Shown one piece after another: positions 1 to 7,870 of a DNA stretch of 18,502 nt; within the stretch, counting starts at the first letter, position 1; each line of letters starts with the position of its first letter. The stretch comes from UBA7916 sp036121365. Its GTDB lineage: Bacteria; Pseudomonadota; Gammaproteobacteria; Comchoanobacterales; Comchoanobacteraceae. A program made the translations under genes and the position numbers. A model generated the notes under the pieces. It saw nothing but the letters and a program-made list of their open reading frames with translations. It did not search any database and had not been told where the DNA came from. The stretch covers positions 1 to 18,502 of the forward strand of contig JAZAFR010000030.1 in assembly GCA_036121365.1 (NCBI GenBank). Reading direction: 5' to 3'.

Positions 1-1
1 A

Positions 2-473
2 TCAAACCGCCATAAAAAATTTTTTTTGTGGTGGGTTTTTTTAAAAACACCAAACAGTAAAAAAACCGAAACACGACCGTAGTATTGAAGATTACTTCGG
101 GGAAGGAAGCATTTGGGCTGTTCAAGCGATGAAAGCAATAAAATTATTGCAACAAGAGGGCCTATTTGACATTAAAGTGACGGTCAGTGGTGGTGGAATC
201 AACGGCCAGTCAGGCGCAATGTCACTTGGTGTGGCTCGAGCATTGGATTTATACGCGAAAAAAAATAGCCCTGAGATCATAGAAGATGATTCTGATGAAG
301 AAGATAGTGATAGTGGCGATACAGAAGAAGTATCTGAAGGTCCACTGGGCATAGAGAGATGGCATCAAGCCATTCGAAAGGCAGGATTGTTAACACGAGA
401 CTCTAGGCGTGTGCTAAGAAAGAAAGTTGGACTTGTGAAAGCACGTAAAGCGAAACAGTTCTCTAAGCGTTAA
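2..473 (+). CDS. rpsI: 30S ribosomal protein uS9, 5'-partial, with apparent frameshift and acidic insertion
   Basis: uS9 sits in the head of the small ribosomal subunit, and its C-terminal tail reaches the P-site tRNA. The recognisable part reads in one frame from about position 45: RSIEDYFG (81-104), VTVSGGGINGQSGA, a VARAL helix, RKAGLLTRD, RKKVGLVKARKAKQFSKR and stop. All of these are uS9 signatures. The frame is closed upstream by TAA at 42-44, whereas a uS9-like VFLK segment reads in the next frame at about 35-46. The shift falls in a run of seven A at 59-65, and removing one A restores the expected residue spacing. The gene's 5' end lies outside the window. The first in-frame ATG (129) is internal to the conserved domain and is not the true start. 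About 32 extra residues, very rich in Asp/Glu, lie between the ARAL helix and RKAG (264-365). The family is certain. Whether the frameshift is real, an error or slippage is unknown. Confidence 0.9.
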
Positions 474-530
474 TGTTATATTACACAGTGTTGGCATAGA
501 GTCAGCACGATACGATTGGAGCGTTACAAT

Positions 531-1169
531 ATGATAATGCCAAAAAAATCAAGTATTACTTGTTTGTCAGATATTACAGGTAGTGACCTAAACGACCACA
601 GAGCAAGATTGGTATTGGCTGAAAAAGCAGTCAGTGTAGAGGTTGAGTATCTAGACTTAGAAGATCCCGGTGAAGACTTTTTAAATATCAACCCTTATCA
701 TACATTACCGGTTTTAATTGACAGAGATTTGGTATTAAATCAGCCGAATATTATAATTGAGTACTTGGACGAGCGTTTTCCACATCCTCCTTTGTTACCA
801 GTATATCCTGTAGCAAGAGCCAAGACTCGTTTAATGATTTACCGAATAGAGCAAGATTGGTATCCACTGGCAGAAAAAATAATGAAAAACAAAGACGACA
901 GTACAGCTAGAGAGGCATTAGAAGGGCATTTACTCAAGATGATTCCTGCATTTAAGGAAATGCCTTATTTTTTAAGTCAAGAATTCTCATTGGTTGATTG
1001 TACGATAGCACCAATATTATGGCGATTAAAGCAAATGAATATAGAATTGCCAGCAAAGGCGCAGCCAATTAAAGACTATGCAAAACGTATCTTTGAAAAA
1101 GAATCATTTAGAAATAGTTTATCCGAAGCTGAAATAGAGATGAATGAGGAGTACTATGGGTATATCTAG
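531..1169 (+). CDS. sspA: Stringent starvation protein A (GST-fold RNA polymerase-associated regulator)
   Basis: SspA has a glutathione S-transferase fold but acts as an RNA polymerase-associated transcription regulator in starvation and acid stress. The N-terminal thioredoxin-like part carries HRARLVLAEKAVS and NPYHTLPVLIDRDLVL. It is followed by the family hallmark EYLDERFPHPPLLPVYPVAR and then the helical domain with FLSQEFSLVDCTIAPILWRL. The 212-residue length equals that of E. coli SspA. I chose ATG 531 because GGAG at 518-521 precedes it by nine bases. A TTG at 516 would overlap that site, and ATG 537 is a second possibility. It lies 57 nt after rpsI, in the usual rplM-rpsI-sspA-sspB order, and overlaps the start of sspB, so the two are probably co-transcribed. 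Identification is near certain; only the exact start is open. Confidence 0.96.
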   Translation: MIMPKKSSITCLSDITGSDLNDHRARLVLAEKAVSVEVEYLDLEDPGEDFLNINPYHTLPVLIDRDLVLNQPNIIIEYLDERFPHPPLLPVYPVARAKTRLMIYRIEQDWYPLAEKIMKNKDDSTAREALEGHLLKMIPAFKEMPYFLSQEFSLVDCTIAPILWRLKQMNIELPAKAQPIKDYAKRIFEKESFRNSLSEAEIEMNEEYYGYI

Positions 1170-1608
1170 CAAGTCATATTTGGTTAGAGCTATCCACACT
1201 TGGTGTTTGGATAATGAATTAACCCCGCACATACTTGCTGGGACAGGGTACGATGGGATAATTGTACCCGATGAGTATATCACAGATGGACAAATTTTAT
1301 TTAATTTATCTCCCAGAGCAACAAGGGATTTGAGTATAAATGAACAGGCAGTAGAGTTTCTTGCCAATTTCGGTCAGAAAGTCATTAAAATCAGATTGCC
1401 TATGGAGTCTATAATATCAATCTACTCGTATGAAAACGGAGAGGGGATTACATTTGACGACGAAGATCATATAGAAAAATTTGGTGAAGTTTCAGACGAC
1501 ATAAACACTTCATTTAACGTGATTGAGACGAAACACGATGAAAAGGAGCCTTTAGAAGGAAGGCCGTCGAATAAGAGTAAAAAGCCCATATTAAAGATAA
1601 TCAAATAG
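1156..1608 (+). CDS. sspB: ClpXP protease specificity-enhancing factor SspB
   Basis: SspB is the adaptor that binds ssrA-tagged proteins and delivers them to ClpXP. The folded domain shows YLVRAIHTWCLDNELTPHI, then VPDEYITDGQILFNLSPRA, and a strand pair ending in IYSYENGEG. This is the order seen in E. coli SspB. An acidic, low-complexity linker follows. The last residues, KKPILKIIK, resemble the E. coli tail that docks on the ClpX N-domain, so adaptor function looks preserved. I prefer ATG 1156, with AGGAG at 1147-1151 just upstream; ATG 1144 would add four residues and is also possible. It overlaps the 3' end of sspA by 14 nt, which suggests translational coupling. It converges with dapE across a 114-nt spacer where I see no clear intrinsic terminator. 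Confidence 0.95.
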   Translation: MGISSKSYLVRAIHTWCLDNELTPHILAGTGYDGIIVPDEYITDGQILFNLSPRATRDLSINEQAVEFLANFGQKVIKIRLPMESIISIYSYENGEGITFDDEDHIEKFGEVSDDINTSFNVIETKHDEKEPLEGRPSNKSKKPILKIIK

Positions 1609-1722
1609 GCTGCTTGCATGTACTGATTTGAATTGGTCGGTATGTTTGAAAAAATCGATACTAGAAGTCAGGCAGGTGAATTTTTTCTAGCCGGTATTTG
1701 TAGGAACAAGATATTGAGGCAA

Positions 1723-2901
1723 TTAAGTTATTTTATTGTATTTGGATTCACTATGAACTGATACCAGTATGTGTGTATAAATCAGATAAAGTCTATATAA
1801 ATCCTGCAAAGGGATATGTTCGTCTATGGCATGTGCGCTCGAGTTGAGAGGCCCAAATTCAACAATTTCGTCAACATATTGTGATACAAAGCGTGCATCG
1901 CTGGTACCGCCATTTGTAGACAGCTGTGCTGTGGTTGAGCAAGTCTGATAAATGGCGTTTTGTACCAAATTAGAAAATTGTCCAGGTTTTTTGTAAAAAG
2001 GTTCACTGGCAGGGTTCCATGAGCAGTTATAAGGCAAATTTTCCGCATCAAGAAGTTCATTGACTTGTGCTTTCAATGAATCAGAGCTAGATGCTGGGTT
2101 ATATCTAAAATTGAGGTTGCATTTAGCAAAACTGGGTGTGACGTTACTGGCGTTGGAGGGGGTCTCAACTTGGGTGACACAAAACTGTGTTGCAGGAAAG
2201 TGTTCATGGCCACTGTCCCATTGATGTGCACAGCCATTATGAATGAAGTTTGCGAGTGCAAATATAGGGTTTTCACTTGATTTTGCATATGCAACATGTG
2301 CCTGTTTGCCCCGTATTTCAATCGACCCTGTCAGTGATCCTCTTCTTCCAGTTTTTATGGTGTCTCCAAGGTTCCCTTGGCTTGTGGGCTCTCCAACAAG
2401 TGCTTGTTGAAATGTATAGCCTTGTTCATCAAGTTGCTGCATAGCAAATCGCGTGCCATCTTGAGCAAGGCCTTCTTCGTCGCTGGTAAAAAGCATGGCA
2501 ATGGGTGTCGTGTTTAGGGGGTTATGCATATAACGTTTAAGTGCCATCAATATGGATGCAACGCTACTTTTCATATCGCATGCACCTCGGCCATAAAGGA
2601 TTTGATTGCGAATGGATGCTTTGAATGGAGGGCTGGTCCAGAGTTTAGATTCTCCTGCGGGCACCACATCAATATGGCCACAAAATAGGAAGGAAAAGTG
2701 CTTGACTGGGTGAGAGGTGATGAAAATATTTGAGGTGTGGTTGTGGTCAAAGTGCTGTGACTGACAGCCAATAGAGTGACAAAATTCCTGTATGATATTG
2801 AGGCAGTTTGCTGGGTTTGGAGAGATGGATTGCTCATTGATGAGCTGGCATGTAAAATTAAGTAACTCTGCGTGTTCTGAAGAGGGTATCTCATGTTTCA
2901 T
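1723..2901 (-). CDS. dapE: Succinyl-diaminopimelate desuccinylase
   Basis: DapE is a di-zinc M20-family hydrolase of the cytoplasm. It converts N-succinyl-LL-diaminopimelate to LL-diaminopimelate and succinate, feeding lysine and peptidoglycan synthesis. Visible motifs in order are: GHIDVVPAG with zinc ligand H76 and D78; GRGACDMKSS with the bridging D109; SDEEG with catalytic E142/E143; GEPT with E171; TGRRGSL; the dimerisation-domain RGKQAHVAYA; NGGTSDARF; and SSAHAIDE with the last ligand H357. All expected metal and catalytic residues are present. The length of 392 is slightly above the usual 375-380 because of short additions at both ends. No good ribosome binding site precedes ATG 2901. 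It is the last gene of the minus-strand envelope cluster, 114 nt beyond the M50 protease. Confidence 0.96.
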   Translation of the reverse strand: MKHEIPSSEHAELLNFTCQLINEQSISPNPANCLNIIQEFCHSIGCQSQHFDHNHTSNIFITSHPVKHFSFLFCGHIDVVPAGESKLWTSPPFKASIRNQILYGRGACDMKSSVASILMALKRYMHNPLNTTPIAMLFTSDEEGLAQDGTRFAMQQLDEQGYTFQQALVGEPTSQGNLGDTIKTGRRGSLTGSIEIRGKQAHVAYAKSSENPIFALANFIHNGCAHQWDSGHEHFPATQFCVTQVETPSNASNVTPSFAKCNLNFRYNPASSSDSLKAQVNELLDAENLPYNCSWNPASEPFYKKPGQFSNLVQNAIYQTCSTTAQLSTNGGTSDARFVSQYVDEIVEFGPLNSSAHAIDEHIPLQDLYRLYLIYTHILVSVHSESKYNKIT

Positions 2902-3015
2902 AGAGTAAAAAAATCAAATAAATATATGTTTACATATTACAAAATGAAATGGGTAGATGCAAGAAAAGGCAGCCGTTGGGGAGATATCTCTATAAAATAG
3001 AGTTGCTTTAAGAGG

Positions 3016-3690
3016 CTATTGCAGAAAAGATAGCGCCTGTTTATATAAAAACATGATCGGTGGGGATATTAGAAGGGGTAGAAATCCAGAAAATATGAGG
3101 GCAAGTATGATTAAGAGTCCATAGGGTTCAAGGGTATAGAAAATCTCTGCCAATTTATGGGGAAGTATGGCTTGCAGAATTTTTGAGCCATCCAGCGGAG
3201 GGATAGGTAGCAGGTTAAATATTGCCAATATAAGATTGAAGAAAATCCCAATATTAGATGTTTGTAAAAGCCATTCAAGATAGGGCGACGGGTAGTGAGG
3301 GTAGGCCAATGCTGCAATTTTAGCAATGGCAAGCCATGCGATGAACATGATGAAGTTTGAAACGGGGCCTGCAAGAGCAATGACAGCCATATCTTTGCGT
3401 GGATTTTTTAAGTTTCTTTGATTTATAGGGACTGGTTTTGCCCAGCCAAAAAGAAAAAAAGCTTGCATAAAGAGCAGTAAAAATGGAACGATGACAGTTC
3501 CCACTGGATCAATATGCTTTAGGGGATTTAAGCTGGTTCTTCCTAAGAAAAAGGCAGTTTTGTCCCCATAATACAAGGCAGCCAGTCCGTGTGCAGCCTC
3601 ATGAACAGTGATGGCCAAAAGACCTGGTAAAAGCCAAATGCTCAGAGAGTAAAAAAAGACTTGGTACTGTTCCGGGGATGCATTGATCAT
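3016..3690 (-). CDS. Site-2 protease family (M50) membrane zinc metalloprotease
   Basis: This is a 224-residue multi-pass inner-membrane protein of the M50 site-2-protease family, in the short group without a PDZ domain. The zinc motif HEAAH (H30, E31, H34) lies in the first hydrophobic segment. It is followed by the family motif GRTSLNPLKHIDPVGT and by FGWAKPVPIN. The second active-site motif NLLPIPPLDGSKIL supplies D167 as the third ligand. AGPVSN near residue 108 is also typical. There are about five to six hydrophobic segments. Members cleave transmembrane substrates within the bilayer, but the substrate of this subgroup is generally unknown. Its ATG overlaps the dolP stop (TAATG, sharing one base at 3690) and no Shine-Dalgarno sequence is seen, so translation is probably coupled to dolP. 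That pairing hints at an envelope role, which is an inference. Confidence 0.93.
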   Translation of the reverse strand: MINASPEQYQVFFYSLSIWLLPGLLAITVHEAAHGLAALYYGDKTAFFLGRTSLNPLKHIDPVGTVIVPFLLLFMQAFFLFGWAKPVPINQRNLKNPRKDMAVIALAGPVSNFIMFIAWLAIAKIAALAYPHYPSPYLEWLLQTSNIGIFFNLILAIFNLLPIPPLDGSKILQAILPHKLAEIFYTLEPYGLLIILALIFSGFLPLLISPPIMFLYKQALSFLQ

Positions 3691-4319
3691 TAGTAGAAAT
3701 AAACACCTTGTATTTCTGGAATATTACTAAGCTGTTTTTGTATGAGATCCTGATTCTCTTTGGGTAGCTGGCCTAAGACAAAGACCATGTTGTTATTGGT
3801 TGTAATATTGAGATGCGAATGTTCAATATCAAGCTGTGCAATGGCGGTTTTGATCTTAGTATTGGTGATGCTGTCTAGAGCACGTTGCGATTGTGAAATA
3901 TTCTCTCCTATGGTCAGAGATGTTTTGATGGTTTTGACATGTTCAAAGCTGGCGGCAATATTTTGAGCAAGTTCGATGGATTTTTGGTCTGGAACCTCGC
4001 CTAAAATGAGAATATCTCCAAAGTAGCTTGCGACTTTGATATGCGATTTTCTCAGTTCTTCTTGGCTTAGTAAAGCAGCAAGTACTTCGTGAGAGAGTTT
4101 CTGGTCATCGTATTCAAGTGGAGCATTGTTTGCAGCTATGGATTGGGCTTGGGTTGATTGCTGTACTTTGGCTAGGCGTGCTGAATTTTTGTTGATAGAC
4201 CGTAGATGTGCGCTGAGAGCTTCATCATTTTCAAAATGCTCATCGCTTGGGCCTTGGTTGTGGCATCCAGAGATAAAAAGAGACCCTGTGGCAAGAATCA
4301 ACGCAAATAGTCTAAACAT
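3690..4319 (-). CDS. dolP: BON-domain outer-membrane lipoprotein, DolP (YraP)-like
   Basis: DolP is an outer-membrane lipoprotein with two BON domains that binds anionic phospholipid and supports envelope integrity and BAM function. From ATG 4319 the protein has 209 residues: a hydrophobic signal peptide, lipobox FISGC with acylated C19, then a polar linker to about residue 70. The first BON domain spans about 72-137 (SHIKVASYFGDILILGEVP) and the second about 150-209 (LNITTNNNMVFVLGQLP, with a terminal GVYFY). The residue after Cys is His, not Asp, which fits outer-membrane sorting. The start is fixed by GTGAGG eight bases upstream. A longer TTG-started reading would spoil the signal peptide. 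That ribosome site overlaps the stop of the small lipoprotein gene upstream. Its position downstream of lpoA and yraN matches the E. coli dolP locus. Confidence 0.9.
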   Translation of the reverse strand: MFRLFALILATGSLFISGCHNQGPSDEHFENDEALSAHLRSINKNSARLAKVQQSTQAQSIAANNAPLEYDDQKLSHEVLAALLSQEELRKSHIKVASYFGDILILGEVPDQKSIELAQNIAASFEHVKTIKTSLTIGENISQSQRALDSITNTKIKTAIAQLDIEHSHLNITTNNNMVFVLGQLPKENQDLIQKQLSNIPEIQGVYFY

Positions 4320-4329
4320 ATAGAAAACC

Positions 4330-4470
4330 TCACTTTTTGGTATGTAAAAAATAATAGCCAACACTGCCAGCCCCCAGTAAAAAACCTGCTGTTGCAGAGC
4401 ATCCGCTCAGGGATGTTCCTAAAAACAACATTGTAGTCAAGATTAGTAGGGGTTGGTTAAAGCCTTTCAT
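4330..4470 (-). CDS. Small predicted lipoprotein (46 aa) upstream of dolP
   Basis: This short reading frame runs from ATG 4470 to TGA 4330-4332. It starts MKGFNQPLLILTTMLFLG, and lipobox TSLSGC places an acylatable Cys at residue 24. The short mature part is Gly/Ala rich (TAGFLLGAGSVGYYF) and ends HTKK. A basic start, a hydrophobic core, a perfect lipobox and a small hydrophobic Gly-rich tail are together unlikely by chance. The gene ends ten bases before dolP starts, and its stop codon lies inside the dolP ribosome binding site, so the two are probably translationally coupled. I see no strong Shine-Dalgarno of its own, and ATG at residue 14 is an alternative start. I do not recognise a family. 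It occupies the slot held by diaA in E. coli. Confidence 0.68.
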   Translation of the reverse strand: MKGFNQPLLILTTMLFLGTSLSGCSATAGFLLGAGSVGYYFLHTKK

Positions 4471-4630
4471 GGTTTTAATATAGCAAATGTAAATGGGTTT
4501 GCCAAGCGGTTGGGTTATAATATCGAACCATCGGGTTAGAGCGGTGATGTGATGGTATTCTTGATCAAGGTGGTCGGTCGGAGAACATGAATATTAAAAT
4601 GTAGGTAACCGTGCAGCGGAGGTCGATATG

Positions 4631-4998
4631 TTACAGGGGTATTAGATGCATTGCGATTCCATGTGGTTGAAAGATTAGACTATCAATGACAACATCAAAT
4701 CTGGTGGCGTCATATTGCCATTGGGTATGATGATATAAGAAGGAAGTCAGCAGTTGGAAGGATGAGTTGTTGTTTTGTACTGGATAGAATAAATTGCATC
4801 GCCAATATAGGAATTGGAGCGCGATTTGACTTCTATAAAGACCAAGGTGTCAGAGTGTTGCATGATGAGGTCAATTTCGCCAGATTTTGATCGATGATTT
4901 GACCTAACATGTCTCAATCCAAAGAAGCATAAATACAGTCTAGCCAACCATTCACCAAGAGTGCCTTTAAAGAAGGAAGATGAGAGTTTAGGTGTCAT
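4631..4998 (-). pseudogene. Decayed second copy of yraN (UPF0102)
   Basis: The first 70 residues from ATG 4998 are nearly identical to the intact yraN at 5298-5678, including GEWLARLYLCFFGL, HVRSNHRSKSGEIDLIM and TLVFIEVKSRSN. Homology then continues in other frames. A net two-base deletion near 4771-4781 ends the open frame at 4747. Residues QLILPTADF read in a second frame, and LYHHTQWQY with TRFDVV read in a third after a further one-base change near 4740-4750. That last frame stops at 4631. A third length difference of about four bases lies near 4665-4675 relative to the intact copy. The N-terminal nuclease-like motif is retained, so a truncated 83-residue product is possible. The simplest reading is a tandem duplicate in decay. 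Confidence 0.85.
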
Positions 4999-5297
4999 GG
5001 TATGTTGAGTCTATTGGGTTAAACAAGTCTACAGTCATTCAGGCAAAGAATAAAAAGTTAAAAGACATACAAAATCAATAATATGTGCAATATAGTGATT
5101 GTATAAACAAAACAGGGATAAAAAATGGAGCACGCTTCTAAATCAGACAAAAATGAGTTAAGATGACATATTCATTCAGCATGACATTTTAGTTGTACTG
5201 GCAAGGTGATTAAGTGGAAAAAGAAAAGAGGAAGGCTGTAGTGAATTTTATTTCTCATAGCGTTTGGCCCCAGGCGATACACGTTTATAGAAATGAT
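4999..5297. other. Spacer between the two yraN copies, no gene seen
   Basis: I find no convincing coding region, RNA gene or terminator here. A short stretch at 5087-5100 resembles 5709-5722 upstream of the intact copy (gcaata-agtgatt in both). This suggests that part of the upstream flank was duplicated along with yraN. The distances to the respective start codons differ, so insertions or deletions have followed. Confidence 0.45.
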
Positions 5298-5678
5298 TTA
5301 AGTATCGTCGCCATTTTCATCAAATGCATTTCTATACCATGTAATTGAAAGTATTGACAGATTAACAATGATAACATCAAACCTAATGGCATGATATTGC
5401 CATTGAGTATGACGATACAAGAAGTGCTTTGCAGTGTGAATGATGCGTTGTTGTTTTTGCTCATGGATAGAATAAACGGCATCATCAATATAAGCATTGG
5501 AGCGTGATTTGACTTCTATAAAGACCAAGGTGTCAGCGTGTTGCATGATGAGGTCAATTTCGCCAGATTTTGATCGATGGTTTGACCTGACATGTTTCAA
5601 TCCAAAGAAGCATAAATACAGCCTAGCCAGCCATTCACCAAAAGAGCCTTTTAAAGAGGATGAGAGTTGATTGATCAT
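5298..5678 (-). CDS. yraN: YraN / UPF0102 family nuclease-like protein
   Basis: This 126-residue protein belongs to the UPF0102 family, which has a restriction-endonuclease-like fold and usually sits beside lpoA. Family features are the start GSFGEWLARLYLCFFGL, then NHRSKSGEIDLIMQHADTLVFIEVKSRS. That segment carries the D and ExK residues of the PD-(D/E)XK core. A YRHTQWQYHAIRFDVIIV segment and an acidic C-terminus follow. Length is close to the roughly 130 residues typical of the family. The biochemical role is not established; a Holliday-junction-resolvase-like activity is often suggested by fold alone. I see no clear Shine-Dalgarno before ATG 5678. It lies 237 nt downstream of lpoA on the same strand, a gap with no gene in it, and it has a decayed paralogue just downstream. 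Confidence 0.93.
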   Translation of the reverse strand: MINQLSSSLKGSFGEWLARLYLCFFGLKHVRSNHRSKSGEIDLIMQHADTLVFIEVKSRSNAYIDDAVYSIHEQKQQRIIHTAKHFLYRHTQWQYHAIRFDVIIVNLSILSITWYRNAFDENGDDT

Positions 5679-5915
5679 TGTAAAAAACTACAGGAACTCA
5701 GAAAAAGAGCAATACAGTGATTTTTCAGATAAGATAAAAGTTTGAAACAAAAAAGTCAGCGGTTCTAATATCATCAGGGGGCATGATGAAAAAGATAGGC
5801 TGTGTGAAGTGGAGACATTTGACAAGGAGTGGAAATGAATCCATGAGTTAGAAATTAATTTTGAGATGGTTTTTGGTTTGAGGCGATATGTAAGATAGCG
5901 GTAGGAGTTTTATTT

Positions 5916-7823
5916 CTAAAATAAATTAAACGATTGATGTGTCAGTGCTTTCCAATGCTCTCTTATCTGATCAAATCGGCCATCAGGGGAGACTTGTCCA
6001 TTTTTAAATGTCATGCGTGCCAGTTCTCTATGGATATTTCCATCGTGATCCCGGGATAGAGTTCCATTAACTCCAAGAATTAAGTAACCATCTAGGGTAT
6101 CCCACAGGTAGCTTGTTTGTAAGATCATATAGGCATCCAATCCAAGGCCATAAAAACGAAAGTATTCGTGGAAGCCAGAAGGGTTGCTTGCTTGAATTTT
6201 TTTCAGTATGTTGTTTTGGAGTTTTGCCTGTAGGGGTTGGTTATTTTTATTAGCAAGACTGGGGGCATCAAAAAACAGAGCGGCAGACATGTCTTTATTT
6301 TTATGGGTGCTGGATGAGGTGTTAATAGAGGATGTTGCAAAAATTGGAAGAGTGCCGGAATAGTGGTATTTTAGAAGAGGGATAATTTGGCGCATGTTCT
6401 TTGTTTCACCCGTGACAAAAATGCTATCAATATCTTGACGCTTACTGGCAACCGTGCGAATGGGCTCTGGGCTGATGGACTGTATGAATTTATGGCGATG
6501 AAGGCTTTGCCCCGTACCAAGTGCAGAAGAAATGTCGGCATTGAAGTTGGTGGGTTCAAGTGTTTTTGATTGGGCTACCAGTCCTCCTTGTTGCTCAATT
6601 TGTGCGTTAAAGTCTTGAGTGATACTTTGAGCCAGAGGGCTTTGATCAGAAAGAACAAGAGGATGGTGATAACCACTGAGCATCATATTAGAAACGAGTT
6701 GGGATATTTCCTGATTAGAGCTGATGCTATATTGTGTGAGTAGGGGCTTCTGATAGGGGGAGTCATTGAGAACAATGGTTGGTACTGTAATTTGAGTATT
6801 AGAAAGGAGGTCTTGGATTTCAGATTTTGACAATGGGCCAATGATTGTTTGCATTTTATCATCTGTTACGGCCTGCTTGTATAGGGGTGATACATCTGAC
6901 TGAGCACTGTCGTACATAGAGATGGTTTGATTTGGAGGACGTATTTCGAATAAAGCGGAAAATATACCTTTTTGAATCAAGCCTGAGGCTTTCTTATGTT
7001 TGCCTGTGAGGGGAAGGATTAGGCCTATTTTATCTGTATTAGGGATAGGTGGTTGAGTTTCGGCTGTCGTTTTAAACAGTTGAGCCGCGGGGTGATCCTG
7101 GTGATCATTTTGCCAAGCATGCAGCTGGGCAAGAGTTTTTTGCGGGGATCTAATTACCTGTGGATTGTTGATAGGGTCTATAATGCCACGTAATTGGTTC
7201 CATCCTTGTATGTTAGAATTGGGGTGAGCTTGGATTTGTTGCACTTGAGGTGCAGTTGCGAGCTGTATGCTTTTCCAAGTGGTTTTAAGAATGGAGTATT
7301 GCACTTGGGGTGAGTGATCGGCATGCTGATAGGCATCATTGAGTGCAATGAGATAGCTTGAAAAACTACCTTTTTCATAGTAATACCAAGAAAGAAGCAA
7401 TTTGTAGTACAATGTGGCAGCTGCTGGTGTTTTGGCGAGAATTTTGAGGGACTTGAAAGCTTGGTCATAAAGTTTTAAATTGAGATAGGATGTGGCAAGT
7501 AGGGTATATTTTTCTTGGTATTCTTTCTCGGAAAGATTATTTGTTTTTTCTAGAATAATACGAGAAAGTGAGTACTGTGAGTCTTTAGTCAGTCTACGTC
7601 CTATGGTGAGATAAAGAGGGTTTTTTTCTGAATCATTAGCATAGCGGGTTTGCATAAACAGTGTGTCTAGATCTTCTTGGCTGACAAAAGATTGCTTTTC
7701 AACATTATACAAGCTAAGCTTTTGGTAGGGGGCCTCACTAGAGTATCTTTCTCGAGAACCGCAACCAGTGAAAATCGTCGAGATGAAAAGTAATGTCGTG
7801 ATGAAAAGAAAAGGAAACCGCAT
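5916..7823 (-). CDS. lpoA: Outer-membrane lipoprotein LpoA, activator of penicillin-binding protein 1A
   Basis: LpoA reaches from the outer membrane through the peptidoglycan to stimulate the transpeptidase of PBP1A. The 635-residue product from ATG 7823 has a signal peptide, MRFPFLFITTLLFISTIFTG, then lipid-anchored C21 (lipobox IFTGC). The N-terminal half is helical and TPR-like, with repeated YxKLLLSWYYYEKG-type segments. From about residue 260 comes a periplasmic-binding-protein-like domain beginning KIGLILPLTGKHKKASGLIQ. The family signatures ALFFDAPSL, RFYGLGLDAYMI and GVNGTLSRDHDGNIHREL follow. I chose this start because it places the lipobox correctly; a longer reading to 7919 would overlap rsmI and add a second hydrophobic stretch. 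It is divergent from rsmI with a 47-nt shared promoter region, the usual arrangement. Confidence 0.93.
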   Translation of the reverse strand: MRFPFLFITTLLFISTIFTGCGSRERYSSEAPYQKLSLYNVEKQSFVSQEDLDTLFMQTRYANDSEKNPLYLTIGRRLTKDSQYSLSRIILEKTNNLSEKEYQEKYTLLATSYLNLKLYDQAFKSLKILAKTPAAATLYYKLLLSWYYYEKGSFSSYLIALNDAYQHADHSPQVQYSILKTTWKSIQLATAPQVQQIQAHPNSNIQGWNQLRGIIDPINNPQVIRSPQKTLAQLHAWQNDHQDHPAAQLFKTTAETQPPIPNTDKIGLILPLTGKHKKASGLIQKGIFSALFEIRPPNQTISMYDSAQSDVSPLYKQAVTDDKMQTIIGPLSKSEIQDLLSNTQITVPTIVLNDSPYQKPLLTQYSISSNQEISQLVSNMMLSGYHHPLVLSDQSPLAQSITQDFNAQIEQQGGLVAQSKTLEPTNFNADISSALGTGQSLHRHKFIQSISPEPIRTVASKRQDIDSIFVTGETKNMRQIIPLLKYHYSGTLPIFATSSINTSSSTHKNKDMSAALFFDAPSLANKNNQPLQAKLQNNILKKIQASNPSGFHEYFRFYGLGLDAYMILQTSYLWDTLDGYLILGVNGTLSRDHDGNIHRELARMTFKNGQVSPDGRFDQIREHWKALTHQSFNLF

Positions 7824-7870
7824 GAAAACTCGTCCAAGGAAACCAACTGTAAAGATAAGGAAAAAAATAG

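Noticed and set aside
122..352. Minus-strand Ser-rich frame opposite rpsI
   Set aside because: It is the complement of the acidic uS9 insertion (Asp/Glu codons read as Ser-rich). No ribosome site or independent support.
5285..5497. Second frame through the 3' half of yraN (70 codons)
   Set aside because: It is a shadow of the intact yraN frame. The family motifs are in the other frame.
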